Below, piece by piece: positions 15,166 through 23,165 of a stretch of DNA of 64,000 nt (within the stretch, counting starts at the first letter, position 1; each line of letters starts with the position of its first letter). Origin of the DNA: Synechococcus sp. HJ21-Hayes. Its GTDB lineage: Bacteria; Cyanobacteriota; Cyanobacteriia; PCC-6307; Cyanobiaceae. A program made the position numbers and the translations under genes. The notes under the pieces were generated by a model, which saw only the letters and a program-made list of their open reading frames with translations, was not told the DNA's origin and ran no database searches. The stretch is from NCBI RefSeq assembly GCF_024345835.1, contig NZ_JAGQBW010000002.1, positions 1 to 64,000 on the forward strand. The letters run 5' to 3'.

Positions 15166-15534
15166 ATGTTTACCGGTCCAGATCTGCTCGCCAAGGTAAA
15201 GGAGCTAGGCGATGTCTCCAAATCTGAGCTGGTGCGCGAATGCGGCTACTTGAGCACCAAAAAAGATGGCAGCGAGCGCCTCAACTTCACTGCGTTTTAC
15301 GAGGCACTGCTGAATGCCAAGGGGGTGAACCTTGGCACCGACAGCGCCGGCCGGAGCACTGGCAAGGGTGGCCGCAAGCTGAGCTACACCACCAAGATCC
15401 AGTTCAACGGCAATCTCATGATCGGCAAGGCCTACACCGCCATGCTCGACCTCAAGCCAGGCGATGAGTTCGAGATCAAGCTGGGCAAAAAGCAGATCAA
15501 GCTGATTCCTTTGGGCAGTACAGAAGAGGAGTGA
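15166..15534 (+). CDS. Cyanobacterial AbrB-like transcriptional regulator (cyAbrB)
   Basis: A 122-aa protein starting at the ATG at 15166; the frame reaches back into the promoter, so the earlier start is excluded. The N-terminal part (LLAKVKELGDVSKSELVREC, GYLSTKKDGSERLNFTAFYE, ALLNAKGV) and the C-terminal swapped-hairpin part (FNGNLMIGKAYTAMLDLKPG, DEFEIKLGKKQIKLIPLG) are those of cyAbrB, known in Synechocystis to control nitrogen, carbon and stress genes. A mobile-element copy could be hijacking or buffering host regulation. It has its own promoter. Confidence 0.9.
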   Translation: MFTGPDLLAKVKELGDVSKSELVRECGYLSTKKDGSERLNFTAFYEALLNAKGVNLGTDSAGRSTGKGGRKLSYTTKIQFNGNLMIGKAYTAMLDLKPGDEFEIKLGKKQIKLIPLGSTEEE

Positions 15535-15565
15535 GCTGCTCCTCGGTTGAGCTGCTTGCGGCTCT

Positions 15566-15946
15566 TCAAGAGAAACCCCCGATCACCAACACAACCAGCT
15601 GGCGGAGTTGCTGCAGCTCGGTGGGAGTCACGCAGCATTCGGTGGCATCTGTGATGCGAGTCTTGGCCACACAGGTCAGGTTCTGTGGCAGCAGATAGCT
15701 CACCTTCCTGCAGCCGTTGGTGCTGTTGGGTTGGAGCACGACAGTCAGATCGGCCATCGCCAGTGAGGGGTCACCAGTCATTGGCACCACCAGCACTGTT
15801 GGATAGGAAGGGTCAAACAGCTCGCAGTCCTGCACGACGACAGCTGGCCGGAGCTTGTTGGGCTCCGGAGGCTGAGGGTCCAGCCCAGGGTCGTATGGAT
15901 CTTTGCGCCAATCAACGGTGATGATCTGCCCAGCCCTCAAGTCCAC
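15566..15946 (-). CDS. PemK/MazF-type toxin
   Basis: A 126-aa protein with the type II ribonuclease-toxin layout: N-terminal RAGQIITVDWRKDP, then KLRPAVVVQDCELF, TVLVVPMTGDP and C-terminal VAKTRITDATECCVTPTELQ. The family cleaves mRNA and is held in check by the partner protein. Length is normal. The start is 8 nt after the stop of the upstream gene, so the order is antitoxin-toxin. Confidence 0.85.
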   Translation of the reverse strand: MDLRAGQIITVDWRKDPYDPGLDPQPPEPNKLRPAVVVQDCELFDPSYPTVLVVPMTGDPSLAMADLTVVLQPNSTNGCRKVSYLLPQNLTCVAKTRITDATECCVTPTELQQLRQLVVLVIGGFS

Positions 15947-15954
15947 GCCTGTCT

Positions 15955-16185
15955 TCAGCGGTTGAGGGGTTCAGGCGTGGCCCAGTCGGCAATGAAGGCA
16001 CTGGCCTCCGCATCGGTGGCGATGTGCTCTGCCACCGCTTTGCTCTGCGAACGGATCCGTGCCCGCAGAGCATCCATAGCGCTGAGCGAGCTGCTCACCT
16101 GCACGATCCGTCGTCCCCCGCGCTGCCTGCGGCGCACGGAGAAGGGAGCCTCGGACTGTTCAGTGGCGTAATCGGCAGGGGTCAT
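15955..16185 (-). CDS. Putative antitoxin partner of the PemK/MazF-type toxin
   Basis: A 76-aa frame from the ATG at 16185. It has a basic patch (VRRRQRGGRRIVQVSSSLSA) and a helical, acidic C-terminus (EHIATDAEASAFIADWATPE) of the kind that threads into MazF dimers. No strong family match by eye; the call rests on size, position directly upstream of the toxin and the 8-nt spacing. An earlier Met in the same frame is possible. Confidence 0.65.
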   Translation of the reverse strand: MTPADYATEQSEAPFSVRRRQRGGRRIVQVSSSLSAMDALRARIRSQSKAVAEHIATDAEASAFIADWATPEPLNR

Positions 16186-16253
16186 GGCGGCGGTGGCCTG
16201 CGCTGACAACACGGAGCCACAGCTCAACGGTAAGCCCAATCCCACGTTCAAGC

Positions 16254-18434
16254 TCAGCTGCCGGGGCGTCGCTGAGCCAAAGCCAGCATCTCCAGCGCCT
16301 GGCCCTGCTGCTCCTGCCGCAGCGCTTCCGGTGCCTCGATGCGGATGGCGCTGCCATGGGAGAAGAGCCAGCGGCGCAGGGCGACGCCGCGGGCCAGGAT
16401 CCACGGCGGCAGGTCGATCTCCAGCGGATGGGGATGACTGTCGCCGCTGGGGTTGGGCGTCAGCACTCGGGCCAGCTCCGGATGTACCCAGTCGGCTGTG
16501 GTGCCCTGGGCCGCAGACCTGGGCTCCGCTTGCTTGGCCGGCCGTTCCAGACGGATCTGGTCGAGGGAGAAGGGAAGCTGTCCCTGGCGAATTGCGGCGT
16601 AGGCCTCGCTCTTGCAGGAGCAGCGCAGGGTCTGCAGCTGGCGGCGGCGCTGCTCGCTGCTGGGCTGGCAGAGACCCTCCTGGGCTGTGAGGTCATCGCC
16701 CAGCTCGATGCCACCGCAGTGATGAAGCAGCCGCTGCAACCTGGCGAGGGCGGTGCTGTGGTCGGATTCGTTGCGGCGACCCCGCGGTTCGGCCTGCAGG
16801 AACACCAGCTGTTCCAGCCGTTCGCTCTGCAGCAACCCATGGGGCCGGCCAATGGCGTCGTCCTCCCAGGCCAGGTACCAGAGCCCCGCTGAGAAGACCA
16901 GCTGCAGGGGCCAGGCGCGGATCTCCTCGCCGCGGTTGTCGCCGCCGCCAAAGGTGCTCTGGCGCAGCAGGCGTACGCGCCGGTGCTCCAGGATCGCGGT
17001 CTCGATCCGCTCAGCTTCTCTTGGTTCAGCCAGGCTGCCCTGCTGCTGGCTCTCAGCACCGGGATGGGCTCCATCGAGATAGGTGCGCAACGGTGGCGCG
17101 GCCGTCACCTCGATGCCGCCCCAGCTGAGACGTTGCTCCAGCTCATCGAGCAGATCCTGCGCAGTCGGATCACCCAACCGCTCAGCCGCGTGCTGCACCA
17201 CCCCATGGATTTCCACCAGCCGCGGCGCTGAGAGCAGGGCGGTGCCAAGGCAGTAGCCATGACGTGGGTTGTCGTGGTGCAGCCGAAAGCCGTAGGGGGT
17301 GAGGGTCTTCTCGATGTCCTTGCGCAGCGTCGCCAGCTCACCTGAGCCATGACCGCCGGGGATCTCAGCGAGACGTTCCAGCAGGTGCCGCTGCATCGCC
17401 AGTGCCCCCGGACCTTCCGGTGGCCGGTCAAAGGGCGTCTGCAGCAGATGGCGCAGCAGCGTCATCACCCGCACAAACACCGCCGCATCAGCCATCGGCG
17501 GCTGGCCGCCATGGACACCACCACTGCGGGGGGCCTGCTCCTCAGAGGTGGCAGCCAGCAGGGGCAGGGGCTGAATACCCGTCGTCACGGGGGTGGCGGA
17601 GAAGAAGCCCTGGCCCTCCAGCCAGCTCAGATCGCGGCGTACAGCCTCGGCATCGCCGTAGCAGACCCCATGGAGCGTGCGCAGCAGGGCGGCCGCCCGC
17701 TGGGGCAGCTCACCGCTGGGCAGCGGTGAAACGAGCGTTTCTAGGGCCTCGCGGCTGCCCTGATCGGTCGTCGCCAGATCGGGGTGCGCCGCCAGCAGCT
17801 GCAGCAGGTAAAGCAGCCGCTCTAGATCAAGCAGGCGCGAGTGGCCGTGGAGCAGCAGCTGGTGCTGGCGATTGCAGGCCGCGCTGATGCGGCGGGTAAG
17901 ACGGGAGAGTTCGCTCCGTAAATAATTAGTGAGGTCGCGCTGCTGGGTGGGCTGCACCGCCACCACCGACGCAAAGCCTTCCGCCCGCCCCGGGCCAAAG
18001 GCTTCATCCGCCAAAGCAGCGGCCATGCGGCGAATCACCGGGACGGGAACGGGGCGCTCCCGTTTCTCGTTCCAGCGCAGGCAAGTGCTCACCGGTGTGA
18101 AGTGCCACCAGCCGATCCACTCCACTGGCCTGGGCAAGGAAAGCTGCTGGGTGATCGCCAGCCGCCAGGGCCGCTGGGCATGGGTGGCGTCCACGATCAC
18201 CGGCATGCCGGCTGCCACCGCACCGATCAACCGCTCATGCAGCCGCTGCTGGATCGACGGCCAGGGGCCCTGAACGGCCGAATCGCCGAACACCTCAGCG
18301 CGGATCGCATCGGTCGCGAGCACCACTGCCGGCTGCCCCTCAGGCCCTGCAAGCAAAGGGGCAAGCGCCGCCGCAGTGGTGCTCTTGCCACTGGCGGGCG
18401 GGCCGATCAGTAGGTGACAGCGCAGGGGCTCCAT
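16254..18434 (-). CDS. P-loop kinase (AAA_33/PNK-like) fused to WYL-type region
   Basis: A 726-aa protein. It is best started at the ATG at 18434, giving MEPLRCHLLIGPPASGKSTT; the 15 codons before it are unconvincing. Residues 8-16 are the Walker A motif, and VIVDATHAQRPWRLAITQQL (about 95-115) is typical of polynucleotide-kinase/zeta-like AAA_33 domains. The middle has helical winged-helix-like segments. The C-terminal ~300 residues (IRAWPLQLVFSAGLWYLAWE, later ARGVALRRWLFSHGSAIRIE) have the WYL ligand-binding pattern. WYL proteins control several defence islands. It is divergent from a LysR-like gene just before DISARM, so a regulatory or sensing role is plausible. Confidence 0.75.
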   Translation of the reverse strand: MEPLRCHLLIGPPASGKSTTAAALAPLLAGPEGQPAVVLATDAIRAEVFGDSAVQGPWPSIQQRLHERLIGAVAAGMPVIVDATHAQRPWRLAITQQLSLPRPVEWIGWWHFTPVSTCLRWNEKRERPVPVPVIRRMAAALADEAFGPGRAEGFASVVAVQPTQQRDLTNYLRSELSRLTRRISAACNRQHQLLLHGHSRLLDLERLLYLLQLLAAHPDLATTDQGSREALETLVSPLPSGELPQRAAALLRTLHGVCYGDAEAVRRDLSWLEGQGFFSATPVTTGIQPLPLLAATSEEQAPRSGGVHGGQPPMADAAVFVRVMTLLRHLLQTPFDRPPEGPGALAMQRHLLERLAEIPGGHGSGELATLRKDIEKTLTPYGFRLHHDNPRHGYCLGTALLSAPRLVEIHGVVQHAAERLGDPTAQDLLDELEQRLSWGGIEVTAAPPLRTYLDGAHPGAESQQQGSLAEPREAERIETAILEHRRVRLLRQSTFGGGDNRGEEIRAWPLQLVFSAGLWYLAWEDDAIGRPHGLLQSERLEQLVFLQAEPRGRRNESDHSTALARLQRLLHHCGGIELGDDLTAQEGLCQPSSEQRRRQLQTLRCSCKSEAYAAIRQGQLPFSLDQIRLERPAKQAEPRSAAQGTTADWVHPELARVLTPNPSGDSHPHPLEIDLPPWILARGVALRRWLFSHGSAIRIEAPEALRQEQQGQALEMLALAQRRPGS

Positions 18435-18631
18435 TGCTGCAGGTTGCTGGCCCTTACGGCCAGCGGCAACAGCCACCAACCAACTGGTGCAGCCAGCTCA
18501 GTGCTGGCAGGGGGTTTCAGCGGGCTGGGTTCTTCGCGGGAAGGAGGGTGGACGGGAGCTGGAAAAGGGCAAGGCTGATTGCCCCGTTCTGCTGCCGCGC
18601 TGCCGTGCCAATCCAGCTCTCTGCTGCCGTT

Positions 18632-19600
18632 GTGCCGCCTGCGCGGCGGCGGCGCAAGTCCTACAGGCCGCCCGAGATGCTGCTGAACCTGCACGTGCTG
18701 GATCTGATGGAGGTCAGCGGCAGCCAGATGCGCGCCGCCCGCTCCCTATCGATGCACCAGACCACGGTGAGCCGCAGCTACTGGGACCTGGCCGAGCAGT
18801 TCCGCCTCCAACCCGCGCGTGGTCCCCGCCAGGTGTGCCGCTGGGGGGGAAGCAGCAGCCTGCGCTTCCTGCGTCTGGCCAGCAGGGCCCATCGCCTAGA
18901 AGACGGCCGCTTGCGGCTGGCCACCGATGCGCTGCACCAGTCGCTGCTTGCTGGTCTGCCCGGGGTGTTGCAGGTGCCGCCGTGTTTCCACCCCGCTGGC
19001 GACTGGGCAACGCTGGTGGCCCAGGGCGTGCTCGATGGAGCCTTGGTCTCCTCCCTCTGCCACAACCAGGAGCTGGCAAGCGGGGAGCTGCCGCGCTGGC
19101 CGGGCGTGCAGGTGCTGCCGCTGGGAACCTTGCCGCTGCAACTAGTGGCCCATCAGCGCTGGGCTGAAGCGTGGGAGGAGCAGGTGTTGCTGCCCGCTGC
19201 CCAGATCATGCCGCTGCTGCATGGGGAGCTAGAGCCCTGCTTCTGCAACCTGGAGCGCGCCTCGCGGGTCTGGCAGGACCCGCAGTCTTGGCTAGAGCAG
19301 CTGCAGCAGCGGCCCATAGCGGTGCCGCTCTGCCCGGCCTTGGCCCCCAGGAGCTGGTGGCAGGAGCAGGGTCTGGTGCCGGTTGCCGATGGGCTGTTCC
19401 TGCAAGAACAACTGTGGCTGCTGCTGCCCCAGGAGCTGCAGGCACCTACAGCCGCCAAGGCAACGCTGCGGGTGATCCAGCGCCGCGCCTTCCGTGCCGT
19501 GGCCCGGGGAGCTGGGGCACTGCTGGGGTTGGAGGGGTCGCTGGAAGAAGGGGTGGGTGCTGGCGAGGGAGATGTTGCGACACACCGCAAGGGGCAGTGA
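18632..19600 (+). CDS. LysR-like transcriptional regulator
   Basis: About 322 aa from the GTG at 18632; an ATG at 18677 is the alternative, and the frame from 18434 is not protein-like before this. Residues about 20-45 (DLMEVSGSQMRAARSLSMHQ, TTVSRSYWDLAEQF) form the HTH. The remainder follows the LysR effector-domain pattern, for example WATLVAQGVLDGALVSSLCH and VLPLGTLPLQLVAHQRWAEA. It lies between the divergent kinase-WYL gene and drmD, so it may control one or both. The terminal ~25 residues are Gly/Glu-rich and unusual. Confidence 0.65.
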   Translation: MPPARRRRKSYRPPEMLLNLHVLDLMEVSGSQMRAARSLSMHQTTVSRSYWDLAEQFRLQPARGPRQVCRWGGSSSLRFLRLASRAHRLEDGRLRLATDALHQSLLAGLPGVLQVPPCFHPAGDWATLVAQGVLDGALVSSLCHNQELASGELPRWPGVQVLPLGTLPLQLVAHQRWAEAWEEQVLLPAAQIMPLLHGELEPCFCNLERASRVWQDPQSWLEQLQQRPIAVPLCPALAPRSWWQEQGLVPVADGLFLQEQLWLLLPQELQAPTAAKATLRVIQRRAFRAVARGAGALLGLEGSLEEGVGAGEGDVATHRKGQ

Positions 19601-19631
19601 AAGGGCACTACCCGCAACAGCTGGAAACCTC

Positions 19632-19656
19632 GAACTATGCAGACTATGCATAGTTC
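19632..19656. promoter_or_regulatory. Palindromic operator candidate upstream of DISARM
   Basis: GAACTATGCA (19632-19641), spacer GACTA, TGCATAGTTC (19647-19656): a perfect 10-bp inverted repeat with 5-nt spacing. It lies 31 bp after the LysR-like stop and 139 bp before drmD. No T-tract follows, so it fits a dimeric regulator site better than a terminator. Confidence 0.6.
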
Positions 19657-19794
19657 TCAAATCCAAGGCTGCAAGTGCTGTCGAAGTACTGCAACCTGGC
19701 TTCTGTTAGGTGCAGACTGACAGCAGTAGGAGGTGCCCCCGGTGCCGCCGCCGCCGCTACCGCCAGTGAGCTACGCATCGCAAGGAGCTGACTG

Positions 19795-22700
19795 ATGAAA
19801 CCGGCTGCCACCAGCCCAAGCCCCAGGCTCAAGCCGGGTTCGGTTGTGCGCTGCCGTACCCGCCGCTACCTGGTGGAAGAGGTGGAGCCCCCCATGCACC
19901 GCAAGGTGGCGGATGGGGGTGACAGGGTCGTGTCCCTGGCCTGCATGGAAGACGACGCCATCGGTCAGCGCCTCACCGTATTTCTGAGCAGTGAGGTCGA
20001 CTTTGAGGTGCTTGGGGAGAGCAGCTGGGAAGCTGTGGCCCAGCGAGGCTTCGACCAACCCAAGCAGTTCGCCGCGTACTTAAACACCCTGCGCTGGAAC
20101 TGCGTCACCGCCACCGACGCCGAACTGTTCCAGGCCCCCTACCGGGCCGGCATCGACGTCAAGGCCTACCAGCTCGAACCGCTGCGCAAGGCGCTCCAGA
20201 TGCCCCGGGTGGGCCTGTTTATCGCCGATGACGTGGGCCTGGGCAAAACGATCGAGGCCGGCCTGATCCTGCGGGAGATGCTGCTGCGCCAACGCATCAA
20301 GCGGGTCGTGATCAGCTGCCCGCCGTCGGTCTTGCGCCAGTGGCAGGAGGAGATGGCCAGCCGCTTTGGCCTTGCCTTCACCGTGATGGACCGGGCCTAC
20401 GTGGCCAAGGTGCGGCAGGAGCGGGGTTACGGCACCAACCCCTGGAGCACCGGCAGCCGCTTCCTGATCTCCCACGCCCTGCTGCGCAACTCGGAATACT
20501 CGGCCCCGCTGCGGGTGTGGCTGGAGCAGGGCAAGGGTGGGGAAGACCAGGCCCCGGTGCAGAGCCTGCTGATCCTTGATGAAGCCCACAACGCTGCGCC
20601 GGCCAGTAACAGCCTGCGCTACGCCATCGATTCCGGTTTGACCCGCAGCCTGCGGGACCTGGCGCCCCTGTTCGAGCACCGCGTTTTTCTTTCGGCTACA
20701 CCCCACAACGGCCACAGCAACAGCTTCACGGCTCTGTTGGAACTACTCGATCCAGCGCGCTTTGTGCGGGGTGTGCCCTTTGAGCCTGGGGATCTGGACA
20801 CGGTGTTGGTGCGCCGCCTCAAGGACGACCTACGCCGCATCGGCGAGGAGTTCCCTGAGCGGATTGTTGAACCCCTCTCCGTACCAAAAGGCAGCCTGCC
20901 AGCAGATACCCCAGAGCTGGAGCTCTCCCGGTTGCTGCAGAAATACCGCAAGCAGCGGGAGCATCGGCTGCTCCTGGGGGGTGCCACCAAGCGGCAACTC
21001 AATGCCGATCGGCTGGTGATCACCAATTTGCAGAAGCGATTGCTCAGCTCGATCGAGGCCTTCGCGCGCACCCTCAAGGTGCACCGCAGGAGCCTGGATC
21101 AAAAGCAAGAACAGCGGCGGGAATCCCTGGCGGCTTCAGGTGCCCAACTGGATCTGCTGCTCGGCGGCGTGAATAACGACAGCGACCTAGCCGAACTCAC
21201 AGAAGACGAGCTGCTCAACCTGGAGGAGGCGCAAACCCGAGCGGCTTTACGCCAAACCGTTGAGGCTGATCAAAGCGATCTGGCCCTACTGGAGCGGATG
21301 GGGGAGATCGCAGCGGCCAATCGATCCCTGGCCGATCCCCGCATCAAGTTGCTGGAGAAGTTTCTGCGCAGCCACCTCTGCCCAAACCTCGGCGAAGCCA
21401 AGGCGATATGGAACCCAACCAGGCTGCTGATCTTCACCGACTACGTCGACACCAAGCGCTACCTGGAAAGGCAGCTGAGGCACCTGCTTGGTGACGCCGA
21501 TGCCGACCGTCGCGTCGCTTCATTCACCGGCGGCATGAGTGAAGACAACCGCGAGCGGCTTAAGGCCCAGTTCAACGCCGATCCCGATCAAGAGCCGCTG
21601 CGCATCTTGATCGCCACCGATGCCGCCCGGGAGGGGGTGAACCTGCAGAACCACTGCAAGCACCTGATTCACTTCGACATCCCCTGGAACCCCAGCAAGC
21701 TGGAGCAGCGCAACGGCCGCATCGACCGCAAGCTGCAGCGCTCTCCCCAGGTGTGGTGCCACTACTTCGTGCTGGAAGACCGGCCGGAGGACCGGGTAAT
21801 GGATGTGCTGGTGAAGAAGACGGAGGTGATCCGCCAGGAGCTGGGCTCGCTTTCACCGCTGGTTCAGCGCCAGGTGGATGAGGTGCTGGAAGGCGGTATC
21901 GACACCGACAACACAGAAGCGGTGCAGCAGCAGTTGCTGGCGATGGATTCCGCCGATACCGATCGCGGCGCCATGCTCAACCGAGCCCGAGAGGAGCTGG
22001 AGGCCAGCCGGCGGGTGGAGAAGCTGCAGCAACAGCAGGATGAGCTACGCCAACTGCTGGCGAAATCCCATGAATGGCTGGGCTTCGATGACGATCCCTT
22101 CCGGGCCGCCCTCAACTGCTCTCTTGACCTACTGGGCGTGAGCGGCCTGGTGCAGGGCAGCGACGAAAAGGATCAGCCCTGCTGGCGCTTAGAGCACCCT
22201 GAGTCCTTGGTAGCTGGCAGCAATGACCGCAGCTGGGAGCACACCCTCGACAGCCTGCGAGGCGTGTGGGATCGCAAAACGCCGCTGTGGCAATGGCGCC
22301 AGGAGCACCCCATTAGGCCAGTGATCTTCTCTGATCCCGGCAGGCTCAATGCCGAGGCTGTACACCTGCACCTGGAGCACCGCTTGGTGCAGCGCCTGCT
22401 CAGCCGTTTTCTTAGTCAGGGGTTCCTGCACCACGAATTGAGCCGGGCCTGCGTGCTGGCCAGCCCCGACCCCCAACCCAAGGTGTTGGTGCTGGGGAGG
22501 CTGTCGCTGTTTGGCCAGGGCGCCACACGGCTGCACGATGAGCTGATCAGCGTGATCGCCGACTGGCATCCCGGCGCGGATCGGGCTGCGGCGCTCCAGC
22601 CGCTGGTTGGTGCTCAGCAAGAGCAGGCCTGGGCAGTCCTCACCAAGGCGATGGAGGCCGGAAATAATGAAGCGATCACCGCTGCTATCCGCAGCCAGCT

Positions 22701-23163
22701 GCAGGCGGAAGCCCCAGCCGATGTAGCTGCTCTCAAGCCTGCATTGGATGCGGCGGCGGAAAGAGCCCAGGCCTCTGCAGCTGAACTGCTCAGCCAACGG
22801 GGCACCACGGAGGCCGCGGCGCTCAAGGAGGTGCTCCGCTCCCAACGCAAACGCATCAACGCCACCGTGAGGCAGCGCAACCGCGATCTGGCCAAGCTTG
22901 ATCGCCAGGTCGCGGCAGCCGATCCCACGGCGCTGATCCCAGGGCTGGAGGAGCAGCTGGAGGTGCCGGCCCTGGATCTACAGAAGCTCTCGAGCCAGGA
23001 GCGCAAACAACTCTCGGCTGACCAGAAACATTGGCAGCGGCGCCTGGAGACGATTGAAACGGAGCTGGCCTCTGAACCAAAACGGATCGAGGAGAGCTAT
23101 CGGGTAATCACCCAGCGGCTGGAGCCGGCGGGGCTCGTTTACCTCTGGCCGATCAGCGGTTAA
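19795..23163 (+). CDS. drmD: DISARM protein DrmD, SNF2-like helicase
   Basis: A 1122-aa protein. The start ATG has AAGGAG 7 nt upstream. The SNF2/SF2 motor is complete: Walker A DDVGLGKTIEAGL (about residues 144-157), DEAH box LLILDEAHNAAP (about 258), motif III LSATPHNG (about 299), and the C-terminal lobe with TDAAREGVNLQ (about 608) and QRNGRIDRKLQ (about 638). The last 400 residues are helical, with coiled-coil stretches. In class 1 DISARM, DrmD accompanies DrmMI, DrmA, DrmB and DrmC in restricting phage DNA; all are present downstream. First gene of a ten-gene operon, followed 2 nt later by the next gene. Confidence 0.92.
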   Translation: MKPAATSPSPRLKPGSVVRCRTRRYLVEEVEPPMHRKVADGGDRVVSLACMEDDAIGQRLTVFLSSEVDFEVLGESSWEAVAQRGFDQPKQFAAYLNTLRWNCVTATDAELFQAPYRAGIDVKAYQLEPLRKALQMPRVGLFIADDVGLGKTIEAGLILREMLLRQRIKRVVISCPPSVLRQWQEEMASRFGLAFTVMDRAYVAKVRQERGYGTNPWSTGSRFLISHALLRNSEYSAPLRVWLEQGKGGEDQAPVQSLLILDEAHNAAPASNSLRYAIDSGLTRSLRDLAPLFEHRVFLSATPHNGHSNSFTALLELLDPARFVRGVPFEPGDLDTVLVRRLKDDLRRIGEEFPERIVEPLSVPKGSLPADTPELELSRLLQKYRKQREHRLLLGGATKRQLNADRLVITNLQKRLLSSIEAFARTLKVHRRSLDQKQEQRRESLAASGAQLDLLLGGVNNDSDLAELTEDELLNLEEAQTRAALRQTVEADQSDLALLERMGEIAAANRSLADPRIKLLEKFLRSHLCPNLGEAKAIWNPTRLLIFTDYVDTKRYLERQLRHLLGDADADRRVASFTGGMSEDNRERLKAQFNADPDQEPLRILIATDAAREGVNLQNHCKHLIHFDIPWNPSKLEQRNGRIDRKLQRSPQVWCHYFVLEDRPEDRVMDVLVKKTEVIRQELGSLSPLVQRQVDEVLEGGIDTDNTEAVQQQLLAMDSADTDRGAMLNRAREELEASRRVEKLQQQQDELRQLLAKSHEWLGFDDDPFRAALNCSLDLLGVSGLVQGSDEKDQPCWRLEHPESLVAGSNDRSWEHTLDSLRGVWDRKTPLWQWRQEHPIRPVIFSDPGRLNAEAVHLHLEHRLVQRLLSRFLSQGFLHHELSRACVLASPDPQPKVLVLGRLSLFGQGATRLHDELISVIADWHPGADRAAALQPLVGAQQEQAWAVLTKAMEAGNNEAITAAIRSQLQAEAPADVAALKPALDAAAERAQASAAELLSQRGTTEAAALKEVLRSQRKRINATVRQRNRDLAKLDRQVAAADPTALIPGLEEQLEVPALDLQKLSSQERKQLSADQKHWQRRLETIETELASEPKRIEESYRVITQRLEPAGLVYLWPISG

Positions 23164-23165
23164 CC

